This document shows, piece after piece, positions 1 to 8,500 of a DNA stretch of 64,000 nucleotides. This stretch comes from Achromobacter sp. HZ34 (GTDB taxonomy: Bacteria; Pseudomonadota; Gammaproteobacteria; Burkholderiales; Burkholderiaceae_B), in contig NZ_NJIX01000006.1 of the NCBI RefSeq assembly GCF_002209485.1, positions 124,001-188,000 on the forward strand, given 5' to 3'. Within the stretch, counting starts at the first letter, position 1. Each line of letters begins with the position of its first letter. The notes under the pieces are model-generated. The model made no database searches. It was not told where the DNA came from and saw nothing but the letters and a program-made list of their open reading frames with translations. The position numbers were made by a program, and so were the translations under genes.

Positions 1-309
1 CTGCTGGAAACCTTCAGCGGCAGTCCGGATTTTTCCGTCTTCCTGCTGCACTCCTGGTCGCTGTTGTATTGGGATGAACAGGGTTACGGCGTCTACCGGG
101 ACGATCAGCGCCTCGAAGGCTACCGCAAGCTGATGCAGCGCCTGACCAGGAACTACGAAGTCATCACCACCGCCGACCTGTTGGACCTGCGTGCGCGAGG
201 CAAGATCGCGACGTCGCGGACGGTACCGGTGGAACGGGCGGAAAACCCGGACGAAAACCCGGCGGCGGGCGGCGCCGCCCGGGCGTCCGCCGCGAGGCGC
301 GTGGCATGA
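1..309 (+). CDS. Polysaccharide deacetylase-like protein, C-terminal part (5' end outside window)
   Basis: An open frame runs in from the left edge and ends at the TGA at 307-309, so only about 102 C-terminal residues are visible. The segment FLLHSWSLL followed by a helix (LEGYRKLMQRL) and YEVITTADLL resembles the end of NodB-type polysaccharide deacetylases, where a late His lies just before the last strand and helix. The last 35 residues are a low-complexity Ala/Pro/Arg tail. The stop overlaps the start of the next glycosyltransferase gene by four bases (ATGA), so the two are probably translationally coupled. The role, presumably trimming acetyl groups from a surface glycan, is inferred from family resemblance and from the adjacent glycosyltransferases; the catalytic Asp/His motif would lie upstream. 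Confidence 0.6.
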   Translation: MLETFSGSPDFSVFLLHSWSLLYWDEQGYGVYRDDQRLEGYRKLMQRLTRNYEVITTADLLDLRARGKIATSRTVPVERAENPDENPAAGGAARASAARRVA

Positions 310-1604
310 GATGGTTGACGCAGCCATGGCTGGGCTTGAGCCGCATGCTGACCACGGGTGCCATCCAGCGCCAACTGGACCGGCCCGCCGCGGCGACACC
401 GTACGCCCCGGATTCCGGCAGCCTGCTTTATGTGGCGGCCAGCGCCTTGCCCTATCACATGAGCGGCTATGTGACCCGCACGCACGAGGTGATGTGCGCG
501 TTGCGTTCGGCGCGGCCCAATGTGCACGTCATGACCCGGCCCGGCTACCCCTGGGACCGGCGCGACCGCCTGGGCGAGACGGAGGGGCCCGCCAGCGAGG
601 TGGAGACGACCCAGGTGGAAAACATCACCTATACCCATCTGCGGGCACCGTCCAATCTGCGGCCGGTATTGCAATATGCCGTGCAAGCCGCGCAGGCGGT
701 GGCGCAGGTGGCACAGCAGCATCGCGTGGCGGTCATCCATGCCGCGTCCAATCATGTCAATGCCTTGCCGGCCCTGTTGGCGGCGCGCCAGTTGGGCGTG
801 CCTTTCCAGTACGAGATGCGAGGGCTGTGGGAATTGACCCGCAGTGCGCGGCGCCCACGCTACGAAGAAACGCAGGGGTTTCGCCAAGGCCTGCAGCTGG
901 AGGGCCTGGTGGCCAGCCATGCCGACCGCCTGTTCGTCATCTCCGAGCAGCTGCGCTGTTATGCCCAGGCGCACTGGCCGATCCATGCCGAGCGAATGGC
1001 CCTGCTGCCCAATTGCGTCGATCCCGCCCGTTTCCCGCCCGCCGATCCGCTGGATGTGGAGCCCGACACCATAGGCTATGCGGGCTCCTTGATTTCCTAC
1101 GAAGGCCTGGACACGCTGATCGAGGCGGTGGGGCGCCTGTGGCGCGCCGGACGTCGCGTGACGGTGACCTTGATCGGCCACGGCGAGGCTGAAGCGGATC
1201 TGCGTGCGCAGGTGGCCCGCGCCGGGCTGACGGATCTGGTCCTGTTCATGGGACGGATGCCGCCGGCCGAAGCGCGCGCCTATCTGGCGCGTTGTGCGCT
1301 GGTGTGCATCCCGCGCAAGCCCTTCGACGTCTGTCGCATCGTGCCGCCGATCAAGCTGGTAGAAGCCATGGCGCTGGGCCGGCCGGTGGTCGCGGCCGAC
1401 CTGCCTGTGTTGCGCGACGAGTTCGGCGAGCGTCCGGCGGGCTGGTTCTTCAAGGCCGGCGACGCCGCCGACTTGGCGAAAACCCTGGGCAGGGCATTGA
1501 GCGACCGCGCGGCGCTGGAACGGACCGGCGCGCGGGCCAGGCAATACGCCGTCGCGCACCGCAGCTGGAGTGCCTATGTACAAGACATCTTACCTGGCAT
1601 GTAA
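306..1604 (+). CDS. Glycosyltransferase family 4 (GT-B fold)
   Basis: 432 residues. The C-terminal half has the retaining GT4 signature: IGYAGSLISYEGLDTLIEA opens the nucleotide-sugar-binding domain near residue 255, and KLVEAMALGRPVVAAD near residue 355 is the E-x7-E type region that contacts the donor. The N-terminal domain includes an acceptor-side segment (FQYEMRGLWE) typical of GT4 enzymes that begin by finding a glycan or lipid acceptor. It is cytoplasmic or peripheral at the inner membrane and transfers a sugar from an NDP-sugar; donor and acceptor cannot be read from sequence. The start overlaps the preceding gene by four bases and the next gene begins 30 bases downstream, so this is part of a polysaccharide operon. 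Confidence 0.88.
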   Translation: MRWLTQPWLGLSRMLTTGAIQRQLDRPAAATPYAPDSGSLLYVAASALPYHMSGYVTRTHEVMCALRSARPNVHVMTRPGYPWDRRDRLGETEGPASEVETTQVENITYTHLRAPSNLRPVLQYAVQAAQAVAQVAQQHRVAVIHAASNHVNALPALLAARQLGVPFQYEMRGLWELTRSARRPRYEETQGFRQGLQLEGLVASHADRLFVISEQLRCYAQAHWPIHAERMALLPNCVDPARFPPADPLDVEPDTIGYAGSLISYEGLDTLIEAVGRLWRAGRRVTVTLIGHGEAEADLRAQVARAGLTDLVLFMGRMPPAEARAYLARCALVCIPRKPFDVCRIVPPIKLVEAMALGRPVVAADLPVLRDEFGERPAGWFFKAGDAADLAKTLGRALSDRAALERTGARARQYAVAHRSWSAYVQDILPGM

Positions 1605-1634
1605 AGACAACGTGAACCAAAGGCGGGGACCGGC

Positions 1635-2720
1635 ATGATCGGCGGATTGATAAGAAAGGTGGGGGCGGCGGTGTACGACTATCCCCCGGTGGCGCAGGAT
1701 GTGGCGGGGCAGGGGGCGTTCGGGCGGCTGAAGGTGGCTTTGGTCACGGACGCTTTCACGGCCGATTGCCTGTCGGTCGAGTGCCGGGTACGCATATTGA
1801 CGCCACGTAACTACCGGGAAGTGATAGAAGGCTGGAAGCCGGACCTGGTGTTCGTGGAGTCGGCCTTTCATGGCGCGGACGGCAGCTGGCGCTATCGCCT
1901 GGCCCGGCAACCGGCGTGGCTGCGCATCGGGCCGCCCAAGGTGATCCTGCGGCTGGTCGCCCTGGCGCAGGCGCGCGGCGTGCCGACCGTGTTCTGGAAC
2001 AAGGACGACGGTGCCTTCTTCGACGACTTCATCGACGTCGCGCAGGTCTTCGACTACGTGTTCACGACCGACCAGGGGCGCGTGGCGGACTATCGTCGGC
2101 GCCTGCCGGCCCACGTGCCGGTGCACACCTTGAGCATGCCGTATCAGCCGGCCTTTCATCACTTCACCGGGTTTCACTTCGGCCGCCAGGAGGCCTGCTT
2201 CACCGGCAGCTACTACCGTCGAATCCTGAGCGAGCGCCGGCACTTCCTGGACATGATCTTCGGCGCCTGCGCGACGACGAAACTGCCGCTCAATGTGTAC
2301 GACCGCAATCACGACCGGCTGTCGCGCCTGTTCGAATTCGAGTATCCGCGCCATGCCCAGTTGCGCATCCATGAAAAGGTGCCGCACCGGCGCACGGCCG
2401 ATGTCTACAAGCAGCACGTGATTTCGGTGAACGTCAATTCGGTGACCGGGTCCGGCACCATGTTCTCGCGCCGGTTGCTGGAAATCCTGGCTTGCGGCGG
2501 CATCGCCGTGACCAATCCCAGCCTGGCCGTGGAGCGCAACTTCCAGGATTTCTGCCATGTGGTGACGTCGGCGGAGCAAGCCCGCGATCTGTTCGCGCGG
2601 CTGCGGCGCGGCCCCTCGGCCGACGACCTGGCGCGCGCCGAGGCGGGTGCGGCCTATGTGAAGCAGCACCACACGTGGGCGCATCGCCTGGCCGATGTCT
2701 GCGCGGCCGTCAAACGCTGA
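1635..2720 (+). CDS. CgeB-like glycosyltransferase
   Basis: 361 residues. The middle region (PTVFWNKDDGAFFDDF, then FDYVFTTDQG) matches the pattern of CgeB/DUF3880 proteins, in which a conserved Trp-Asn-x-Asp-Asp stretch precedes a GT-B C-terminal domain. The C-terminal part (SGTMFSRRLLEILACGGIAV) is the usual glycosyl-transferase 1_2 domain, with the glutamate of LLEILACGG in the donor site. No signal peptide or membrane segment is seen. It lies in tandem between a GT4 gene and a membrane GT2 gene, so it probably adds a sugar to the same glycan. Substrate unknown. Confidence 0.82.
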   Translation: MIGGLIRKVGAAVYDYPPVAQDVAGQGAFGRLKVALVTDAFTADCLSVECRVRILTPRNYREVIEGWKPDLVFVESAFHGADGSWRYRLARQPAWLRIGPPKVILRLVALAQARGVPTVFWNKDDGAFFDDFIDVAQVFDYVFTTDQGRVADYRRRLPAHVPVHTLSMPYQPAFHHFTGFHFGRQEACFTGSYYRRILSERRHFLDMIFGACATTKLPLNVYDRNHDRLSRLFEFEYPRHAQLRIHEKVPHRRTADVYKQHVISVNVNSVTGSGTMFSRRLLEILACGGIAVTNPSLAVERNFQDFCHVVTSAEQARDLFARLRRGPSADDLARAEAGAAYVKQHHTWAHRLADVCAAVKR

Positions 2721-2730
2721 GCCGATCATC

Positions 2731-4251
2731 ATGACCTGGCTCTCTTATCTGGCGAATGCCGCTTTCATCCTTATCGTTCTGTCGCTGGGTGTTTACGTGG
2801 CGCTGGAGATGCGCATCCTGCGCATCTCGCGCAAGACCGAGCGGCGCCGGTTGACGGAACTGACGGAGGGTGGCGCCGCGCAGCCCGCCGCGCAGGATAC
2901 TTCGCTGGACGCCACGGCGACGGCGCCGCCGGGGGGGGCGAAGCCGCGCGTCAGCGTGCTGTTGCCTATCCATAACGAAGCGGCGGTGGTCGAGCGGCTC
3001 ATCGACGCCGTGTGCGCCTTGCGCTATCCGCCGGAAGCGCTGGAAATCCTGGTGCTGGACGATTCCACCGACCATACCTGCGCCGTGGCGCGCGACCGCG
3101 TCGAGCGCCACGAGCGCCGGGGCGTGAACATCCGCCTGCTGCGGCGGCGGGACCGCAGCGGTTTCAAGGCCGGTAACCTGATGCATGGCTTGAAGTCCGC
3201 CACGGGCGCGTTCTTCGTCATCTTCGATGCGGATTTCGTGCCGCCGCAGGATTTCCTGCTGCGCTGCATGCCGTGCTTCGACGATCCGCGGCTGGGCTAT
3301 CTGCAGACGGCCATCGGCTACGAGAACAGCGACGCCTCGTTCCTGACCCGCTTCCAGGCCATGGAGATGGGCCATCAGCAGTACCTGACCGCGGGCCTCA
3401 GCGAAGATGGCGGCATGGCGTCCCTGAGCGGCAGTTCCTGTATCTGGCGCCGTACCTGCGTGCAGGCGCTGGGTGGCTGGAATGCCGACACGGTGACGGA
3501 GGACGTGGACCTGGGGTATCGGGCCCAGTTCGACGACTGGAAATATGCCTATCTGGGCGATGTGGTGTCGATGTCCATCCTGCCCGAGGCGATCAGCACG
3601 TTCCGGATCCAGCGCGAGCGCTGGGGCCGCGGCCTGATCCACAGCGCCTTTCTGCACGCGCGCAAGATGGCGCGCCAGCGCATGCCCATGCTCAAGCGCC
3701 TGCATGCGGTGTCGATGATGTTCTCGTCGGTATTGCTGGCGTCGATGTATGTGCTGGTCCTGCTGGGGCTGCCGCTGAATTACCTGGTGAACTTCGACCG
3801 GATCGAAGTGCAGGTGGGCGCCGTGACCCTGTTCGCGCTGGTCACGCTATGGTCGCTGGGGAGCACGCTGGGCGCGCGCCGGCGCACCCGTCCCGCCGAC
3901 AGGGCCGGCGTGGCGGCCACGCTTTGGTACAACTACCTTTACATCGCGATGTTCATCCCGATGGCCTGGTATTACTTTGTCGGCGGCATACGCGCGTTCC
4001 TGGGCGTAAATGGCGATTTCCATCGCACGCCCAAGGGCGACGTCGAACGGGGCGTGGCCCTGCCCCCGATCAACCGGACGTTGATGGTGGGCGAGGCTTT
4101 CACGTTCGGCTATGCGCTGGTGGCGCTGGTGCAGGCCGTGCGCGACGGCAACTATATTCTGCTGCCGCTGGACGTGACGGCCTGCGTGGGCTTCGGCATG
4201 GTGCTGTACTGGTCGTGGCAGGAGGCACGCTTACGTCAGCGCGGTCAGTGA
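2731..4251 (+). CDS. Membrane-bound family 2 glycosyltransferase (processive type)
   Basis: About 506 residues when started at the ATG at 2731, 10 bases after the previous stop; an upstream in-frame ATG at 2695 would overlap the previous gene and place a polar stretch before the membrane anchor. One N-terminal membrane helix (residues 5-27) precedes a GT-A domain with the family 2 motifs: SVLLPIHNE, VLDDSTD, the DAD metal triad in FDADF, TEDVDLGYR with the catalytic Asp, and QRERWGRG (QxxRW). Four further hydrophobic segments follow. QxxRW and the flanking helices are typical of cellulose/hyaluronan/PNAG synthase-like enzymes that polymerise and extrude a glycan. The 3' end overlaps the convergent oxoamine synthase gene by 21 bases. 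Confidence 0.9.
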   Translation: MTWLSYLANAAFILIVLSLGVYVALEMRILRISRKTERRRLTELTEGGAAQPAAQDTSLDATATAPPGGAKPRVSVLLPIHNEAAVVERLIDAVCALRYPPEALEILVLDDSTDHTCAVARDRVERHERRGVNIRLLRRRDRSGFKAGNLMHGLKSATGAFFVIFDADFVPPQDFLLRCMPCFDDPRLGYLQTAIGYENSDASFLTRFQAMEMGHQQYLTAGLSEDGGMASLSGSSCIWRRTCVQALGGWNADTVTEDVDLGYRAQFDDWKYAYLGDVVSMSILPEAISTFRIQRERWGRGLIHSAFLHARKMARQRMPMLKRLHAVSMMFSSVLLASMYVLVLLGLPLNYLVNFDRIEVQVGAVTLFALVTLWSLGSTLGARRRTRPADRAGVAATLWYNYLYIAMFIPMAWYYFVGGIRAFLGVNGDFHRTPKGDVERGVALPPINRTLMVGEAFTFGYALVALVQAVRDGNYILLPLDVTACVGFGMVLYWSWQEARLRQRGQ

Positions 4252-5580
4252 GGCCAGGGCTTCCACGGTGCGCTCGATCTGCGATTCCGTGTGCTGGCAG
4301 GAAATGAAGAAGCGCAGGCGCGCCGATTTTTCCGGCACGGCGGGGTAGATGATGGGCTGCACATTGATGCCGCGTTCGAACAAGGCCGCGGACAGCCGCG
4401 TGGCCTTGACCGAACTGCCCAGTATGGCGGGCACCACGGCCAGGCCCTGGCTGTTGCCCGTGTCGACGCCGGCGGCGCGCGCCTGTTCCAGGAAGAAACG
4501 GCCGCGCACCTGCAGTGTCGCCACGCGTTGGGGCAAGGCCAGCATGCGTTGCAGCGCCGCCAGCGACGCCGCCGCCACCGAGGGCGGCATGCCGACGCTG
4601 TACAGAAAGCCCGGCGCCAGGAACTTCAGGTGCTCGACCAGGGCGCTTTCGCCCGCGATATAACCGCCGCAGCCGGCCAGGGTCTTGCTCAAGGTGCCCA
4701 TCCAGATGTCCACGTCCGTGCCCGCCAGGCCGAAGTGTTCGCGGATGCCGCGGCCGTGCAGCCCCATGACCCCTAGCGAATGGGCTTCGTCCACCATCAG
4801 GAAGGTGCGATGGCGGCGCTTGACCTCGATGAAGCGGGGCAGGTCGGGATAGTCGCCGTCCATGCTGTAGACGCCTTCCAGCACGATCAACACCCGCTCG
4901 AAGTCGCGGCGCTGTTCCTCCAGCAGGCGGTCCAGGGTGCGCCAGTCGTTGTGCGGGAAGGGCAGGCGGCGAGCGCCCGACAACTGGATGCCCTGCAGCA
5001 CGCTGTTGTGGATGAACTCGTCGTGCAGGACCATGTCGCGCGGACCGAACAGATGGCCGATGGTCGATACGTTGGTGGCGTGGCCGCTGACGAAGGTAAC
5101 CGCGTCGTCGACCTCATAGAGGCGGGCTAGCGCCATTTCCAGTTCTCGATGGACGGGGCGTTCGCCGGACACCAGGCGGCTGGCGGAGACCGACGTGCCG
5201 TAACGGTCGATCGCGTCCTTGGCGGCCTGTGTAACGACGGCGTCACCGGACATGCCCAGGTAGTTGTAGCTGGCGTAGTTGATGTAAGTCTGGCCGCCGA
5301 TGCTGGTATGTTCGCCGGCCGTGCCTTCATGCAGCTTGAAGAAGGGATGTTGCAGCCCCATCCGCGTGGCACCGTCATGCATGATGCGCAGTTGCTTGTA
5401 ACCCGGGTGCAGGTCGAAGCGGTAGTGTTCCTCGGGCACACCAGGGCGCACGCTGGGGGGCAGCGGCATGGCGGCGCGGCCGTGCTCCTGTTCGACCTGG
5501 CGCAGTTTGCGTTCCAGGGATTGCTGGATCAACTTGTCTTTCAGGCCGGCCGCCAGGCCTGGCAGTTTGTGCTTTATCAC
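4231..5580 (-). CDS. Alpha-oxoamine synthase (AONS/serine palmitoyltransferase-like, RkpG/WcbT type)
   Basis: 449 residues, GTG start at 5580, seven bases after the polyketide synthase stop. PLP-dependent class II aminotransferase fold: ASYNYLGMSG near residue 105, SGHATNVSTI, the DEAH motif in FLMVDEAHSLGVMG, and the PLP lysine in TLSKTLAGCGG near residue 298. Family members condense an amino acid with an acyl thioester, losing CO2. There is an extra N-terminal region of about 90 residues compared with BioF. In rhizobial K-antigen and Burkholderia capsule loci, such a protein sits beside a fatty-acid/polyketide synthase (RkpA/RkpG, WcbR/WcbT). The inference is that it offloads the acyl chain made by the neighbouring synthase, which has no thioesterase. 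Product unknown. Confidence 0.88.
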   Translation of the reverse strand: MIKHKLPGLAAGLKDKLIQQSLERKLRQVEQEHGRAAMPLPPSVRPGVPEEHYRFDLHPGYKQLRIMHDGATRMGLQHPFFKLHEGTAGEHTSIGGQTYINYASYNYLGMSGDAVVTQAAKDAIDRYGTSVSASRLVSGERPVHRELEMALARLYEVDDAVTFVSGHATNVSTIGHLFGPRDMVLHDEFIHNSVLQGIQLSGARRLPFPHNDWRTLDRLLEEQRRDFERVLIVLEGVYSMDGDYPDLPRFIEVKRRHRTFLMVDEAHSLGVMGLHGRGIREHFGLAGTDVDIWMGTLSKTLAGCGGYIAGESALVEHLKFLAPGFLYSVGMPPSVAAASLAALQRMLALPQRVATLQVRGRFFLEQARAAGVDTGNSQGLAVVPAILGSSVKATRLSAALFERGINVQPIIYPAVPEKSARLRFFISCQHTESQIERTVEALASLTALT

Positions 5581-5587
5581 GGGTGGC

Positions 5588-8500
5588 CTATGGGGTCATG
5601 CGGTGTGGCGGCGCGGCGTTGCCATTTTCGGGTTTGCCGTTTTCGGTTTTGCCACTCTTGATATCGGCGACGAACTGCGCGACCGCCGCATCCGGTATGT
5701 CGGCGGCGTGGTCGGCGACCAGCTTCTCGACCATGGACGACGTGCGGTCCGCGGGCGCCGCCGCGCCTTCGCCCCGCAGCATGGCGATCAGCCTGGCGGT
5801 CAATTTGATGACGGTGGGGCTTTCCGACAAGGTCATCACCGGCAGCCTGACGCCGAAGCGGCTTTCCAGCGCGGCGATCAACTCCACGCCCATCAGGGAA
5901 TCCAGCCCCATGTCATAGAGGGAGCGTTCAGGGTCGATCTTGTCCGGCGCTACACGCAGCACCTCGCCGATCTCGGCTTTCAGCATGTCGCCGAAGGCCG
6001 CATGCAGCGCCGTGTCGTCCAGGGTGGCGAGCAGGTGGGCAACGTCGTGGGTGGGATCCTGGTCGCTGTCACGGTCGCCACGTGCCAGTTCGACGAAACG
6101 CGGGGCGGCCGCGGTGGGCAGCAGGCGGGCCAGGGTGGGCCACTGGAGATCGAGCACGGCCTGGCCGCTGGCGTCGGCCAGCAGCAGGCCTTCCAGTGCG
6201 TCCAGGGCGGCCGCCGCCGCCAGGGCGCGCCCGCCGATGCGGGCCAGCAGGGCGTCCTTGACCTTCTCGTTGCGCGCCAGGAAGCCGACGTCGTCGATGG
6301 CGCCCCAGCGCACGCAGGTGGCGGGCAGGCCCTGGTCGCGCCGCTGTACCGCCAATGCTTCCAGCGCGTGGTTGGCCGCGACGTAGCTGCTTTGGCCGGG
6401 ATTGCCGAACAGGCTGGTGGCCGAGGAATAATAGATACAGAAATCCAGCGGCAGCGCCTGGGTCAGGGCGTGCAGGTGCTGCGCGCCCAGGACCTTGGCG
6501 GCCATGGTCCGTTCTATCGTCTCGGCGCTGGCGTTGCGGGCCAGGCCATCCTCGATGACCACCGCCGCGTGGACGATGCCGCGCAGCGGAGGCAGGGCCC
6601 GGGCGATGTGCTGCAACAAGCCTTGCAACGCCTGTTCGTCGGTGACATCGCAGGATTGCGCATGAACCTGCACGCCCTGGTCCTCCAGCGCGGCGATGGC
6701 GGCGCGCGCGGTGTCGTCGGCCACACCACGGCGGCCGACCAGGACCAGATGGCGCGCGCCCTTTTCGGCCAGCCATTGCGCGGTGCGCAGGCCGAAGCCG
6801 CCCAGGCCGCCCGTCACCAGGTAGGTGGCTTGCGCCGGCAGGCGCAAGCGCTGCGGTGCTGACGGACGCGGCGCCCGGATGTGGCGGATGCCATGGCGAT
6901 AGGTGACGACGATCTTGCCGATCTGCTGTGCCTGCTGCATGTAGCGGAAGGCGTCGACCACGTCGTTGGCGTCGAACACGGTGTAGGGCAGGGGATGCAG
7001 CAGGCCTTCCCCGAAGCCGCCCATCATGGCGCCGAACAGGCGGCGGGTCAGGTCCGGCCGGGCCGACATCAGCTGGTCGGCATCGATGCCGAAGTAACTG
7101 ACGTTGTTGCGCAATGGGCGCATGCCGATGCGGGTGTTTTCGTGGAAGTCGCGCTTGCCCAGTTCCAGGAACCGGCCGAACGGGCGCAGGACATGCAGAT
7201 TGCGGTTGATGGCTTCCCCGGCCAGCGAGTTCAGCACGACATCCACGCCTTCGCCACCCGTATCGGCCAGGATCTCGTCGGCATAGGACAGGGAGCGGGA
7301 GTCGTAGACGTGCGTCACTCCCATCAGGCGCAGGAAGTCGCGCTTTTCGTCCGAGCCGGCGGTGGCGTAGATGTCGGCGCCCAGGCTCTGCGCCAGCTGG
7401 ATGGCGGCGATCCCCACGCCGCCGGCGGCGCCGTGGATGAGGATTTTTTCACCGGGCTCAAGGTGTGCCAGATGGTGCAGCGCGTACCACGCCGTGAAGA
7501 AGGTGCTGGGTATGGTTGCCGCGGCTTCGAAGGAGAAGTCCGCGGGGATGGTTACGATGGCGCTGGGCTGCGTCAGAATGTGTTCGCCGAAACTGGACGG
7601 GCCGAAACCGACGACCCGGTCACCCGGTTTGTAGCCGGTGACCGCGGCACCGAGGCGCGTGATCTCGCCGGCGAATTCCAATCCCAGGGTGGGACCTGCG
7701 TAGCCATTGTCGATGGCGTCGTCGGGTAGCAGGCCCAGGGTGTACATGACGTCGCGGAAGTTCAGGCCGGTGGCGGCGACACGGACTTCGATCTGGTCTT
7801 GCGCCGGCGCAATGGATTGAACGGCCTGCCAATGCAGGTTGCGCAGCTGGCCCGGAAGGTCGAAGTCCAGGCGGGCGTACAACGGGCCGGTGGCGTGCGT
7901 GATCGGTGGGAGGGCGGCTGCCTGGGCTGCCGGCTGGGTGGCCGGCGGATTCTGCATAGGGCTGGTGTCGCGGCCATGCTCCAGGTCGTCTACAAGGCCG
8001 TCCATGCCGTTCACGGCGCATTCAGCGGGACGGGGCACGACGCGCACGCGTGGGACCCGGCGCGCGCCGTCGGCGTCCAGCAGGATTTCATCTTCCAGGT
8101 CGGGATGCAGCAGTTCGCACGCCAAGGCCGGTACCGCGGTCGTGGCCATGACGTCGACCAGCCGCATGCGGTAATTGGTGGCTTCGTTGGCGAGCGTGCG
8201 GCCATAGCCCCACAGCGCGGCGTCGAAGATTCCTTCTTCGCGTGGATCGCCGCCGCCCATGGCCAGGCCGGCGTTGCGGGTGACCAGCCAGATGGTGGCC
8301 GGCGCGCTCGCCGTGGGGTCGCTGCTTTCGCAGGCCTGGATGATGGCGGCCGCCAGCGCGCATCGGCGCACCAGGCCGTCGAAGGAGGGCGCTTCGGGCG
8401 CGGGTGAACCTGTGCGCGGATCCCTGTTCGACGTCGTGCGCGAACCCGTGCTCGCACTTGTGTCCGAACCGGTGTCCGAATTCATGTTCGAGTTCATGGC

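Noticed and set aside
153-1583. A long open frame on the minus strand opposite the GT4 glycosyltransferase gene
   Set aside because: It is rich in Arg, His, Gln and Pro with no family pattern, as expected for the antisense of GC-rich coding DNA; the plus-strand frame has clear GT4 motifs.
5468-6862. Plus-strand open frame opposite the C-terminal part of the polyketide synthase
   Set aside because: It mirrors the KR and ACP coding region and shows only Gly/Gln/Arg-rich shadow sequence.
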